A stretch of DNA of 64,000 nucleotides from Geosiphon pyriformis (GCA_016748015.1 JAAOMT010000608.1:124001-188000); one strand, 5' to 3'. Counted from the first letter of the stretch, positions 21,907 through 35,875 are shown. The notes: generated by a model from the letters alone, not told the origin. Numbers and translations are program-made.

Positions 21907-24254
21907 ATGGAAATCGATCATAGTGAAGCCAGCAATAATCAGATGGTTTCTTCTACATGGCCAGCTGCAATTGATCAAGAAACTGGAGAAACTTCCTCTA
22001 ATCCATCACTGCAATCTCAACCATTGCAACAATTAGAAACATCCACAGTTATTCCAACCACGACTTCTCCCACCGCAACGGAGACTATCATTGCTGGTGA
22101 AACGCAAAGAAGAGCACGAAGATTGACGAAAGAAAGTCTTCGATTCAATCCGATCTGGAAAAAGAGATATCCTTGGGTAGTGCACGAAACAGCTGAAAGT
22201 AAAGAACGAATTTTTTGCAGCTGGTGTCGTGCTGCTAATTGTAATAACAAATTTGCAACGGATGGCTGTGAATGGATCAAGGAAGATTCACTTGTGAGGC
22301 ATCAAAAGGTTAAAGAACATGTGAACATCGTTAAAGGTCGAACCATTATCCCTGATAACCTATTACCTGTTCGCTTCACACAATACTATGATGTGGGAAA
22401 GGCCAAAGTTATTGAAAATATGAGAATCGCTTATTTCATGATTAAACAGAATATGCCATTGAATGGATATCAAGATTTTTGTAATTTTGTGACCTTTCAA
22501 TTTCAAAATCAAACTGGAATTACGCTTGAGGCACCACCAACCTCTCTTTCTCCGCTCATTCTCAAGCAAAATGCTAATAGATCTAGTTCGGCCTCTGTTT
22601 CAGGTTCCTCAACAAACGCGGTTGTTGGTATTCCCACTGCGACAACGCCTTTTCAAATTTCAATTAATGAAGCAGCATATGTAAATCCGGTTTCAATAAC
22701 AGAAATTATAAAAGCAATGTCTCGACTTACAGAAGATGCCGTTTTGACAGAATTGTCTGAATCTTCATGTTGGAGTTTAATTCTTGATCACACTACATTC
22801 AAAAATGGAGCAAAGTCAATTGCTGTTTATTCGAAACATTTATCGAGTGACTATTCTCCCGGTATTCGCTTCCTAGGTACGTTAAGAGTTCCGATCACTG
22901 ATCCTTCGACTGCTTCAAATTTGGTTCAAGTATTTTGTACTTCAAAACGCGTTCCACTTTCAAAACTTGTCCATATTGGCAGCGATGGTGTTATTGCCAA
23001 CTTAGGTATCTACTTTAGGTTTTTTTTCAAGTCTTAGATCATATCTCAGAGAAATTAGTCTTAACTAAAAATCTTTCAAATTACTCATAATTATTAGATA
23101 AACTAAATGAAGTTGAATCTCATATTAAAGCGAAACAGCCTTTCCTTATATCAATTCATTCACTAGGACAAAGTCTTCATTTGGCCATGAAAGACGCAGC
23201 GGATCAAATTCCGTACTTTGCCGAATATCAATTAATCATGAATGAAACACTTGATTATCTAGCTAGCGTTCCTGATGCCCCTTTGAATCTAAAATCAATC
23301 TTCGACTACAATTTTGGGAACCCAGAATCTCGTTTCTTATCTTGGTGTCAAGCAATTTCAGTTAATATTCAATTATTGGATGAAATAAGAGTTGCCCTGT
23401 CTTTAAGTCAAACAAAAAGTGCTAATATGCTTTACGAAAAGATTGGTCAAGACTTCACTTTAGCCAGTAAACTTTTGAACGATGTCTATCTCATACTCGA
23501 AGATCTCGGCTTGTTTTTCAAAGGTGATCCTATTTCAATTGCTAATCTTCAACCTCTAGTTACCCAAACGGTTCTCAAATTAAGGACAGCTTTTATTGGC
23601 ACAAAGGAAACTCGGGCGACTTATGGAACCTTGTTACGTCATTTTATGGAACAGTTAAACCTAAATTCGAGTGAAACTCTGCCAAGATTTATTGCTGAAT
23701 ACGCGTCGGCCACAATTACGGCTATTCAAAATAGATTTCCAGGACTAGAAATCTACCATGCAATGCGAATATTTGATCCATATTTTTTACCGAATGAACG
23801 TCGGGCAATGAATTTATATGGCAAGGAGGAAATAGAAATGTTGAATAGAATTTTCGGCAATCCAATTCTCCAAAATGGAATCAGATTTCCGTCAATTGTC
23901 GACTCTCAGGCATTGACCAAAGAATGGGCTCAGGCAAAGTATTTGCTGGCCGGTTATCGAGAGTTAGCATTTGCCGATGCTTGGAAAAAAACTTTTGAGA
24001 CATCAGATTTTAGGCAAGAGTTTCCAAATGTGACTAAAGTCGTAAGTATAGCATTGACAGTTCCATTCTCCACTACTACCGTTGAAAACCTTCTAATGCA
24101 ACAGAAAAGAGTTATTTCACAACATTTTGGCACTATGGATCCCGAATTACTTCAATCTTATATGATGATAACATTGAATGGTCCTGGTTATGACAAATTT
24201 GATTATGAAAAAGCTTATGATCTTTGGGCCCGTTCAGGCTTTCGGGTGAATTAA
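21907..24254 (+). CDS. hAT-transposase-like protein with zinc finger
   Basis: Two exons, 21907-23005 and 23098-24254 (phase 1, 92-bp intron), 751 aa. After a Thr/Ser/Gln-rich N-terminus, residues about 80-145 form a C..C-H..H finger (FNPIWKKRYPWV, CSWCRAANC, VRHQKVKEH) of the type seen at the N-terminus of ZNF862/C17orf113-like hAT relatives. An RNase H-like part follows: LILDHTTF has the first acid, VHIGSDGVIANL the second, and the C-terminal dimerisation-type block PFSTTTVENLLM the Glu. All three acidic positions therefore appear present. I saw no terminal repeats, and the frame is intact with an ordinary spliceosomal intron, so either an autonomous hAT element with unseen ends or a domesticated transposase is possible. 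The start is the first ATG in frame (21907). Confidence 0.8.
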
Positions 24255-25764
24255 ATTAATAAGTTGATAAATGTAAATGAACACTATTTGACGTTTAAGG
24301 ATTGTAAAAAATTTTCTGATTCTAATACTTTTTTTTTGAACTTTGAGGCAAAATATGACCTAATCCCACCCAAAGTATTAAGCTATATAAGAACATTTTA
24401 TGACGAATAAAGTTAATTTCATTGTGAAAAATTTACTCTACTGGAAATATTTAATCTATCCTTTTATTATATTGATTCCTGACTTGATAAAATACTATTC
24501 ATGTACTCTATTTGTTGAGGAATTATTAGTTCAAAATATGGAGATCAATCATTGAAAAATATGATTTAGTCTGGTTTACCTGAGATCAAAATCAAGGGTT
24601 TTCAAACCTATAACCTATGTAATAACCGAATTTAGAAAAGAGCATATGAAATTCCTTTAAAGTCTAGGGTCTTGTGAATTTAGAATTATGGGTCTTATCA
24701 AATTAATACGTATTGGATATCAAGGCAGAAAGGAAAGATTTATTTTTATTTTGGGTATTGCTATATATAGATAATTTTTAAATTAGAAATCTTGGGTTAA
24801 AAAATCCCGAGAGTAAATTTCTTTCTGATGTCATAATTTCCACAAATGAAAATTCTTGGCATCACTAGATTTCGATCATGAGAATTTAATCTAGATATAC
24901 TTTATTCATGTCTCGGATGGTTTTAAACCTTTTCTTATCAAATTACATAGTTTTTAATAAATTGAGGTGGACGAAACAATTTCTTTTGAAATGACAGATC
25001 TTTCTGATGTGTGATAGTATCGCAGAATTTTATTGATGGTACCCGAATTTTTGTATAATTTTAAACGGTCTTAGTCACTGATTCGAATAATTAAAGCTCT
25101 TGTGCTAAATTTTGGAAAGTTACACGTATGTGTCATTTCCAAATTAAATGAGAGAAATTCGATCTAGATTTTCTTTTTAATGGAAATCGAAAAATAATAA
25201 ATGGGAGGATCAATGCGAGTATGACGAATTGTTTGATGGAAATCATAGACTTTATTATTTTTAGGCATATCAATGTGACAAATTTCCCATTAGATAAATT
25301 TAGCAATTGCGAACGTAATTTCTCATAAACCTAGACCTCATGTTAAATTCATTTTTAAAAGATCAATCAGAGCTAAAAAAAATGAGCAAGAGTACTAGAA
25401 ATCAAGAAAAAATTATCGTATCGGGGTGCTCACTAAACTATTCACAATTGAAATTTTATATGCTAATAAGTAGTTATCTTTCTAAGGCTCTTTTCCAAAT
25501 AGAATTTGTTCATTATGTGGATATTGAGTAGAAAACATAACGTATTTAAAAGCAGAACAAAGTCTTTAATACCTTGTTATCAATTAAACTCGTATTTGCT
25601 CATTTGCAAATAAAAATAGTATCATAATCTTTAATTAAACCGGATTATCAAATTAAAATAAAGACGTGAAAAATATAAAACTTCAGAGGTTGAAATATAA
25701 ATTTTAAAAATTTCTACTTTTACCAAAAAATTTCAATCTATTTGAAAGCAGCCAAAATAAAGCA
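24255..25764. other. Intergenic region
   Basis: Moderately AT-rich, without recognisable genes. A 63-codon frame at 25340-25531 has no domain. The 3' flank of the hAT-like gene shows no clear inverted repeat. Confidence 0.55.
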
Positions 25765-27362
25765 ATGGACGAATATAATGAATGCAAAAGAGAGAATGAT
25801 AACGACTCAATAATTGAAATAGCAGAAAAAATTCCAGATATTATTATGCCAAATTCCCCGATCAAAGCTATAAAACCCAAGTCAATATTTATCTTTTTTC
25901 ATGGCTCAATTTATGCTAAAATAAAAGGGCCCAGGCATGGAGATATTAAAGGTTCAATTTGCTTTTGGCCAATAGTTATTATAATTACATGGATCGTTTT
26001 TTTAGCATTATCTTATGGCGTAGTAGAGGTATGTTATTGAACAAACACTTTTATGTGTGAAGTGATAAAAAATTCACTATTTACTCGCAATAAAAGTTGG
26101 TCTCACTAAGCAACCCAAGCAGAGATGAATGCCAATTGATGAATTTCCAGAAAGTTGAACCCACTTGGTTAGAGTATGATCCGTTCGAATTCACTCAATT
26201 GAACATTTCAACAAGTGGACTTTTCAAAGTAAGTTGTCAACAAAATTTTTAGTTATTTTCAAGCGTATATAAATTACAATTTTTTCATTTTATTGCATCA
26301 CATATCAGCAACGCCAAGTTCACATTTTTCCCAATAATAGCACAACACAAAATGTTGTTGTCGGGATTCGCCTTAATTCCTTTGAGAAAGAAGCAGGCTT
26401 ATTCACATTTGAATCGACAGGGTCAACCAAAATACTGACAATTGTAAGAATTCTAACTTTCCTTCAATGATATTTAAATTTTAACATGAAAAAAATTATT
26501 TTTATTTTTATTTCAGATTGAAAAGAAAGTAGAATTAAGATTTTGGAATCGAGAATTCTGGCATCCAACGAAGTGTGCTATCACAGAGATTGATATTCTC
26601 CTTCCAAAAAATCTCCCTGAAACGGCCATGACAGCATTTAACCTAGAGTCCTTTGATGTCACAGTATTTCCCAACAAAATACCTTATTCACAACAATCTT
26701 TAAATATTTCAGTAGACAATGGGAATATTGATTTAATGGTTCGTCTATATTGTCTAAATCTTTTGTAAATTCACTCAGATTAATATTTTTTTCTTCTTCT
26801 GGATTTTTTAGAATTTCTCAGCAAAATCGATTTCCCTTTCTACGTATAATGGTGGACACATATTTGGCATCGTAAACTCTATTGAAAATTTTTTTTCAGC
26901 CAAAACTCAAGCGCAAGATATCAATTTAACTATTAACATAGCCCCGGGAGCAGTACAGCCTAAAATTGAGCTTTCTACGGTTTCAGGAGATATGTTTCTT
27001 GCAATGGTATTTAGTTCTTTCGTTTTATATTACAACCAAATTTTATGTACTTTAATGCTTGTACTAATAAAGTTTAATTATAGAATAACACATTCTCTGG
27101 AAATTTTATTACTCAATCCAAAAATGGCATAGTAAAAATTCTCAACTCGACATATCATAAAGCCCAATATAATGCTGGAACATATATTGGAGGAAGAACT
27201 AGTTGTTTAGAGGGAAGTTTGTCAATCACATCTATTTCTGGAGATGCCGAGATAGAATTTCATGAAGGATTGATTTCTCTTGCAGTAACTCTAACTTCAT
27301 CACATTTCATTATAAATTTACTTGTCTCTTTATGTTTGGCATTATCTTGGTATTTATTATAA
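25765..27362 (+). CDS. Membrane-anchored adhesin-like beta-repeat protein
   Basis: Six exons, 25765-26028, 26097-26228, 26309-26443, 26517-26738, 26812-27006 and 27084-27362; all five introns are phase 0 and the model closes to 408 aa. The N-terminal 65 residues are hydrophilic, followed by one transmembrane helix (about 66-86, FWPIVIIITWIVFLALSYGVV). The rest alternates short beta-strands around Gly-Asp/Asn turns (VDNGNIDLM, STYNGGHIFG, STVSGDMFLAM, KNGIVKI, SISGDAEIEF), the pattern of DUF4097-type putative adhesin domains, with N-glycosylation sequons. The last 20 residues are hydrophobic to the stop, as in a GPI-anchor signal or a second membrane segment. It is probably a surface or endomembrane protein with the repeat region facing outside. 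The acceptor of exon 2 (AAAAG/TTGG) is weak; it is the only one found that keeps the frame. Confidence 0.72.
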
Positions 27363-28824
27363 TAGTTAGTTTTTAGCTTGAAATATAATTGATATCTTAT
27401 TTGGAAAATTTAATCTTTGACTTCAAATGATATTATTTTTGCTTTATGATATGAAAATGAAAAAGAGAAAAAACAAAATTTTTATTTCTAACTATTTAGT
27501 CATGAGCCATTTTTTAGCTAATTTATTTATGATGTTGAAAATTGTTTTTGATTAAATTGAAAGTTTTCATATCTGAAGATTTGGAAACTGATACTGAAAT
27601 TTAGAAATGTCTTGTACCTAAATAACTTGGATAATCTAAATTCAATTATTTATTTGGAAGCAATAAAAAAACATAAAATTAAAATTTATAATCGAAAATT
27701 TTGAATTGAAAAATAATAGCAAAAATAAATTTAATTATAAAAATTAAGTATTTTGTGTATCAATTGTAAAAAGTTTTTTGTATAGCCATAAATTTATATT
27801 AATTAATATATTTTGCTATATTATACAATATACAGTTAAAATTTTTTAAATTCATTTTATAAAAATTAACTAAATTACTGTTTTAAGATCATAAATAAGT
27901 TTTTAAATATTGAAACATTAAGCACCGTAGAATAATTTATACAAATAAAAAACGAGTATTATTAACTAAATAATTAATAGTAAAAAAAATAAAAGTTTTT
28001 GAATATAATTAAAAAACAATATAATGTTTTCAAAAAACTGATGTTATCAAAATGAAAATGGAACAATTTAAAACAGATTCAAAAAAATAACTCAATAAAC
28101 AAACAAGTAATTAAAAGCACCATTGCTAATTTCAAAATTTTTACAAGTTGTTATAAATAAAAAAATTAATTTATTAATTTATTAATGCAATCAAAAATTT
28201 TTTTATATTAAATATAAAAATTTATTACTTAAATACTAGATTTTTTTTTTTTTTTTAAACTGATTTTATTTTTACCAATTAAAATAATAATATATGATAA
28301 AAAATTATTAAAATTGTAATAGTGTAAAAGATTCTGAAAATATTTGTTTAAATAATCTATTTACATATGTTGAAAGCAACCAACATGAAAAAAGATAATT
28401 TCTTAATTTAAATATCTTATATACTATTTTTTTTACCCATTTTAATTGTTGCATTAATTATGACGTGCATTAATAACCTGTATTAACGAGGGTCACAATT
28501 GGTGCCACTGTGTATCAAGACTACAATGGTAAATGTGGATATTTCAAGTTTTCAAGACTTTAAAAAAAGTTGTGAAGGTCGCTTAATAATTAAAGTTATG
28601 GTTTCTCAAAATAAGATTAAATAAAATAAGATGAATGCTTAAAAAGTGTAACGTTTCGATGATACCCATTCAAAAATAGGTCATCTTTGTGGCGTGAATG
28701 ACTAAATTTAAAAGGAAATAACGAACTCATCAATCAATAAGGTTTTGGAACGTAATGACCTACAATATAAAAGTCAGTTAAATCAAGCTTCATTGAGAAA
28801 TAATTTCGAAAAAAAAATATTAAC
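27363..28824. other. AT-desert intergenic region
   Basis: Almost pure A/T from 27640 to 28450, with a T run at 28238-28256. No gene. The last 350 bases are the promoter side of the P450 gene. Confidence 0.65.
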
Positions 28825-30577
28825 ATGTCATTCATTTACGATATTAATTACTTCGATTTGGCTCTTTGTTTAATAACCATTTATGTTTTCCATTACTATT
28901 ACAATTATTTCACAAGAGAAAATCCACTCCCTGGTCCCCTTCCACTTCCAATAATTGGTAATCTTCATCAAATGGGGGATCCTGGAAAACTCGGCAAGAA
29001 ATTATACGCAAAATATGGTGACATTTTTGAAGTCTATATGGGCTCGGAACGACAAATATGGGTCTCAAAAAAAGACATAGTTGACAAGATCCTTGCTCCT
29101 TCGGCAAAAACTAACTTTTTTAATAAGGTATTTAAAATGAGTTTAAACCCTTCCTAAACCATTAATTGTTAATGAGAAAAATGTTCTATTAGGGAGCTTA
29201 CTCGGATGGTTTGAATGAAATTGGTGTACATTCGAATGGTATATTATTCAATCGAAACATTAATAGTTGGAGATTCAATAGAAAGTTTGCTGTTCAGGCC
29301 TTGACATCGATCCCATATCTCAAGGAAATCCACGAAACTTCTCAACAGCAATTTACCCAAGTGACAAACTATTGGGAGAAAATTGGTTCAAAAACACCCA
29401 TCAATATTGTCGAATGGCTTGAATGTTTTACTGCAGAAATTGTTATAAAAAACACAGCCAATCATGTAGTACATTTATTGGAAGCTTATTATACTAAACA
29501 CTTTCCAAATTTCAGTCAAAACACTCTTGAGATTTCTTTAGTGAAGGAATCTCAGAAATTAGTTGATCTTTTGTGTGCAATCCTGGGAATTGTTACATAT
29601 CTGATGGTTTTTCCTCATTGGGTACGACATTACATTCCTGGCTTCAAACAATACAATGATCACTGTTTAAAAACGAAGGCTGATTTGGATGAAAGAATCC
29701 TAAAATTGATCGCAAAACGAAGAGCTGAAATTGCCAAATTAAATCCAGATCAAGATAGAGGCCTTGATCTGCTTTCAGTCTTGGCAACAACGAATACAAC
29801 TCTTGATACCAATCAGATTTCAAAGAGTGAATTTGAACGAACTTTGACGGATGACGAAATACGAGCAATCATGATTGAAATGTTTGTTGGTGCAACAGAT
29901 TCAGTAAGATCATTAAGATTTCCCAATTAAAACTTATTTTCGTTGAAGACGAATAGACCAATAATAAAATTTTACTGACCTGAACTGTTTTTTAGACCGC
30001 TTTTTCGATTTGCTATATAATTTATTACCTCAACAAATATCCTCATGTCCTTGAAAAACTTCGTCACGAAATTTTTACAATCCTTGATAAAGACCCTGAT
30101 TCACCAATACCTTACGAAAAACTTGAAAAATTCGTTTACTGTGAAGCAGTTATTTTTGAGGTGAATCGTCTGATTACTGTTGTTCCTGTCATCCCCAAAC
30201 AATCTAACGAGGCAGATGAAATTGGTGGATACAATTGGAAAGCTGGAACTGTATTTTATATGAATCTTCAAATTATCAACGAGAACCCTTTATTATTCCC
30301 GGATCCAACAAAATTCGACCCCGAAAGGTATTTGATCAACAATGAAGAAGTTCCTGGTGAATTTAAGATCGATCAGAAAAAAGTTAACATGTTTAGTCAT
30401 GGGGTACATGTTTGTCCAGGTAGGCATATGGCGATGGTATTGATGAAATCCTTTATTGTAGCACTTTATAGGAAATACAATGCAAGACTAGTCGATGAGA
30501 ATGCTCCTTTAGATATATATTGTGATCTTTTGAATAAGTGTAAACCGTTTAATGTTTTTATCTCACCTAGAGTTTAA
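28825..30577 (+). CDS. Cytochrome P450 (first)
   Basis: Heme-thiolate monooxygenase of the endoplasmic reticulum. Exons 28825-29127, 29193-29903 and 29996-30577, both introns in phase 0; 531 aa, normal for the family. An N-terminal membrane anchor (about residues 5-25) precedes the Pro-rich hinge LPGPLPLPIIGN. The I-helix oxygen-binding motif is GATDST, ExxR is EVNR, the PERF-like motif is FDPERYL, and the heme loop is FSHGVHVCPG with the ligand Cys. The heme loop has His where almost all P450s have Arg or His at the second conserved site (FxxGxRxCxG), and Val before it. Substrate unknown. It is not closely similar to the other two P450s in the window. Confidence 0.95.
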
Positions 30578-32735
30578 TGATTTTTAGATTTTTACTTAAC
30601 ATCCAATATAATAGTTTTAAAATTTATGTAATCATCTCTTTGAATTAGTAGTTCTAATAAAATTTCAATCAATCAAAAGTTCTGTACAGTTAAGAAAGGA
30701 AAAGTATCATAAAATCAAAAGGAGCTTTTTTCAGGGTTAAAAGATTTTTTTAATTTTAAGATTAAATTACAAAAATAATGTACAGTATATTGTTAGCCAA
30801 TAGAATTGAGCCAAATAAAAAAGAATTACCGTTTCCCAATAAACAATTTTAAATCCATTGAGCACACGAAAAAGTCTAATCGATTTTTCTGCTGTGAAAA
30901 TGTGAATAATTTAATAGAGTATATGTACGAAAACTGTTTTAGTGAAAAAGGCTTTTACCAACTGTTTTTTTTTTATTTTAATTTGAGATTTTGAATATTT
31001 ATTTTTATTATAATACACAAGACTATCTTTTAAAATTCAATTTTATTTAATTCATGGTTGGCTTGACAGTACATTATTTAGTTTAAAAACTACAACAATT
31101 TGTTTACAAATGTAAGTATGTGTGTCTTTTTTAATACCACACATTTTATTGATAAATTTCAAATATTTTTACCGATTGTATGCAATTGTGTTTTTAAAAA
31201 AATTGGTAAATTTGGCTTTAAAACAATTTTATTGTCTTAAATATGTTTGTTTTTGCCATACACACAGAATTTCTCTTAAGAAAAAATGACTATTAATTGA
31301 TAATTTTATTACTTTGATTTACTTTGGTATACTTAAAACTGAGTTGTATTTTAATTGTCAAATTAAAAATAACTATTTTATAATTTGTACAATGTTTTGA
31401 CTGAACATCTTTTAATACTTTTTTTATTTAAACACATCTAATTCAATTTTAATTTGCTATTTACTATAATGTTCATCTTGTTAGCCTTTTTAATAACCGC
31501 AAGTTTTCTGATTTAGTAGTAAATTACATTTCTAAATTTTTGGAAAATAGAAAGCTTTTTTTTTTTTGCTTTATTGAGTGTAATCCAACCACAATACACA
31601 TTTTTTAAAATAAAAGTGGTTTAGGCGCTTTCTACACACGAATTAATTTATTCTTTTTTAATATGCTTTATTGAATGTAACTCAACTGCTATTTACTTAC
31701 CAAAATTTATTCTTAAAATATTTTTTAAAATAAAAAAATTACTGTTTTTTATTAATTAAATTACCAAAATCAAATATAATATAAAGTGTGCATATAATTT
31801 AATAGGTACATAATAATAATGTAATATAAAAATAATATTAGACATTGCGATCTAAAATATAAGTAAAAAATATAGGAACAAAATATTAAGATTATTAGAA
31901 ATAATAATAATAATAATAATAATGTGGCTGGAGATAATAAAAATAAAATAATAATAATAATTATTATTAAGTGTGGTCAAAGGTTGTATATAGTGATACT
32001 TGGTTCTTGGAGCAAGTTGGAACTTTTACATTTTTAGTAATATTTAAGCAGTTTGATTTTGGTTGCAATTATAAATAATTCAAAATTGATAAAACTAACA
32101 ATTGTAATAGTACAATACATGGGTATATTTGGAGGGAAAAAATAGTAATTAATTAATGAAATACATGAGAAACTTTAGAGACTACTTTCTAAACAATAAA
32201 TTTTTCATTTTAAAATAATAAATAGAGTTATTAAGATTTTATATCTCTTTCAAGTAGAAACATAGGTGACAAGATGAAATCACATATTTTAGATTCTCTG
32301 ATTACTGAATTGCTTGATTATGTTTTATGACTTCAAAAGAATTATTCAAGATAAACATACTCTAGTTTTTGTGAGAATACATGGAATTATATAAACAAAG
32401 ATTGGCACATATTTTAAATCGCAAACTATCTAGCTATTTTTGCATCATATTAATCAAGCAACAAAGAATTTTTGTATTATTTTTTTAATAATATTCAATT
32501 TCTTTCGAGCAAAATTAGTTTTATTTAAATTTTTGATTATTAAATATGGAAACGGTCGATAAAAATATCAATTTGTCATATTAAAATTATTTAACTATTT
32601 CCCTTACTTCAAAACAAAAAAAAAGGTTTAATTTTTTCCTACATTATTGAAGAACTTAATGCATGATACATGCCCCTTGCAAATCTCAATTAGGATATTG
32701 TACAAAAGTCTGCCATTATATTTTCGCCACCTTAA
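30578..32735. other. AT-desert intergenic region with (AAT)n
   Basis: No gene. A microsatellite of AAT units lies at 31901-31923, with mixed AAAT/AAT repeats to 31970. A 62-codon frame at 30806 starts with a non-ATG codon and is not called. Confidence 0.6.
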
Positions 32736-33417
32736 ATGAATATTGACCTAAACTCCTTTTCCCAAGTTTTTTACCCTCTAAAGAGTTCAGTAGTTGAAGA
32801 TGAAGACCTTATTACCCGTCTTCGGACATGGCTTCATGATAATAAAACAACCTTCCAAAGTGTTCGTGAAAGATTAAAACTCGATAGTGAATCGAGTCAT
32901 TTGAAAGAATATGCATGCATTTTAGGCTTTTTTTATCGTCATGGTTTGGGGATGAACGAACCGAACCTGGAAAAAGCTTTCAAATATTACCGAATTGCCG
33001 CCGAAAATGACAACCCTTTTGGGCAAAGACAATGGGCTCAGGTTCGAATTGCTGATTTGTATTTTCAAGGAATCGGGACTAGGGAAGACATTCATAAAAG
33101 TCTTCAATGGTACAGGAAAGCTATGGAAAATCACTCAATCGATGTTTATCACGAAATATCAGCAATTTTCACTTCACATTGGTATAGGGTTTAACACAGT
33201 ATATTAGATTTTTATTTATTAAAAAACTAAGGATTATAGAAGAAAGATTCAAATATTCATTTTGAAATAGAATTTGCCATCTCAACAAAAAACTTTAGCC
33301 ATTTTCAGGAAAAAGAAAGACTGCCTCAGATATAATTTTACAGGGGATTATCAAGCTCAAGTTTATTTCAAAGGAAACCATTTACAGACGGCAAATTTAC
33401 CCTTTGGTGGGGGTTGA
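32736..33417 (+). CDS. Short Sel1-like repeat protein
   Basis: Exons 32736-33181 and 33309-33417 (phase 2) give 184 aa; if the intron is not used, the frame stops at 33194 after 152 aa. Residues about 55-135 hold two Sel1-like (TPR-related) repeats: EYACILGFFYRHGLGM...KAFKYYRIAAEN and RIADLYFQGIG...KSLQWYRKAMEN. These repeats form alpha-helical scaffolds for protein binding. In the fungal group suggested here they usually occur in long arrays, often attached to kinases, so a two-repeat protein is short and may be a truncated copy. The residues after the second repeat are Asn/Gly-rich and not conserved in appearance. Confidence 0.7.
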
Positions 33418-35017
33418 ATTATGCTTAGAATTATTCACTTATTGGTGCAAATCTAAGAATCAAATTTTTCTATCAAAAATCAGACATTTCAGATTTCCAA
33501 TTGATTCTTTCACATGTGAAAGACTTAATTTAAGGATTAATAAGTACTGATTAAATTTTTATTTAAGATCGTGGGTGCATTCATTGTTGAGATCAAGCTT
33601 TACCCAAAATGTAATACAAACCTTTAATAAATTCTTGTCATAGGTTTAATAAGATAAAATTTATTACGAACTCGAGAGATTCAGTTTTGTTAAAAAAATA
33701 AGTTGATAATCAAGTAAATAAATAAATACACCTTATTAATTTCATTTAAAGTTGTTCTTTCTATTATATATTAGCCATTAAAGTTATAATTAAAAATGGA
33801 TGCTCAGATCGTGGTAATTTATGTAGTATTTATTTAACAAATAATTATATGTATAAATATAATCAATTAACTTGTATAATAGTTATTTATCTTTACATTT
33901 TCATTTTTAGTTCTAATTATGTGATAAATAAATATCATATAATTTAAATAATTAGTTTAATATTTATTTTCAAAATCAATTATTGATTTAATTATTGACC
34001 TAATCATTAATTTTTTGACCAAATTGTATGAAAAAATACTTTAAACTTATAAAAAAAATATCTTTTTTATTTTCTATTTTGTTGTACTTAATAATAAAAA
34101 GCTAATGAAATTCGAAAATTTACATAGATAATATTGATATCAAAATTTTAAACTTATCTTAATTAAATAAGATTTACAAACTATTTTTAAATTTCTAAAT
34201 CTTTTTGTTAAAAAATAATATCTCAAAAGATATTTTTTTATTAAACAACTTATAATATTTAAATTGTAATAATAAGTTAAAATATTTAATATATTGTAAC
34301 AAAAATTATTATTATTTTATTAAGTAATTCTTAATATAGGGTGTTATCTTTAAAAGTTTAATTAATTTTCAAAGCAGATTTTAGAATTCATTTATTATAG
34401 TAAAAAAAATGTTTACAATGTTTAATATTATATTTTTTATGAGTTTTTACAAAAACAGTTTTAAGTCTATTTTTAGTTATTATATTTATTAAAAAGTTAT
34501 TTTATTTGATAAGTATTAAAAAAAATCTAATTCATATTTTTTGAGTTTCAATATTTTTTTGCATCAATGAATTTAAATTATAAGTTATATGTAAGTAAAA
34601 ATAATAATAAAAATGAAAATAACTTAAAAAGATAGTTTCAAACATTAATCAATATTTTTCACAATATAAAAATATAAAGCTAAAATTAAATTTTTGTGCC
34701 AAATTCAAATACATATTTTAAAACTGGTTTTATAAATATAATTTAAAGAAAATTGACAATATATAGCAATTAAGCATTATAATCATAATTATAATTAATT
34801 TAGAATTTATTATTTTAAAATTAAATATTAAACATTTAATTACAAATAATTAATTAATATAAATTTTTTAAATAATTTCCTTCATAAATAATGATTGTTC
34901 TTTAACCTATTTTTATATGCAAAAAATAATATTAGATTATTGTCTTTATTTAAAGTATATTTTTTTGAATAAAGTTTTTGTTATAAAATTATGTGATTGG
35001 GCCACACTCGGGATTGC

Positions 35018-35056
<39 letters not shown>

Positions 35057-35875
35057 TTATAACATATGTTTTTAAATGAAAAATATTGTTTTTTACAAAA
35101 ATTATAAGAAATAAATTATTTATATATTTTGTATTTTTGTATTATTAAATAACCAATTTTTAATAAAAATAATATTAATTATAATTTAAATTTAATAAAC
35201 AAATTTTTCATTTGATAATTTAAAAAAAAAATTTTTTTCAACAGTTTTATATATACTAATATTTACTAAGAAATAATTGATTTAATTAATAAAACAATAA
35301 TGATTTTTTATCATAAAAATTTGCAAACATGTTGGAAAGAAACAACGCTTTTAAAAGAATAACGATTCAAAGCATGTAAAAAATTACGTATGAAATTTTA
35401 TGTCAATAAAATCTGTTGCTTTGTATATATCATATAATTCTATAATTAATCTTGCAAAATTAGTTTTTGTAGATAGCATGAAAAATTATGATGAAATAGA
35501 ATGTAAAAGAAAAAAACTAATTCGAAGGAAGAAGGGTGGGAAAAGAAAGTAGCAATAAAATTGGTAAAGATATCTTGGCAGAAGAGTGATAAATTTTTTC
35601 GATAAATTAGAGGTCGCATGGGTAATTTCTTAGATAATCGATATTGGGTAGGAATTTATAACTTTGAATTAAGTTAACGAGTAAACAATAAAATATCAAA
35701 CTTAGAATAATATTCTTTAGGTGTGAGAGAATACCTTTTAAAAAGCTAACTATTTTAACATATTGAAATGAATATAATAAACTTGATAATTTATGTTTTA
35801 TAATGTGATAAAGGTTATCTGGAATTCTTCCGTTATGAAAATTAAAATGACAAGTACCGATCACGATTAGATCTA
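33418..35875. other. AT-desert intergenic region
   Basis: Nearly pure A/T between 33700 and 35300; it contains the short insertion described separately at 34993-35050. A frame at 35607-35864 (-) overlaps the 3' flank of the kinase gene and is not supported. Confidence 0.6.
34993..35050. mobile_element. Possible 5'-truncated retroelement with (AAT)n tail
   Basis: About 25 bases of ordinary composition (GTGATTGGGCCACACTCGGG...) stand in an AT desert and run directly into an (AAT)n tail. The unit is bracketed by identical 10-base repeats ATAAAATTAT (34983-34992 and 35051-35060), which look like a target-site duplication. That is the arrangement left by a severely truncated LINE or a SINE. The AT-rich repeat could be chance. 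Confidence 0.35.
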
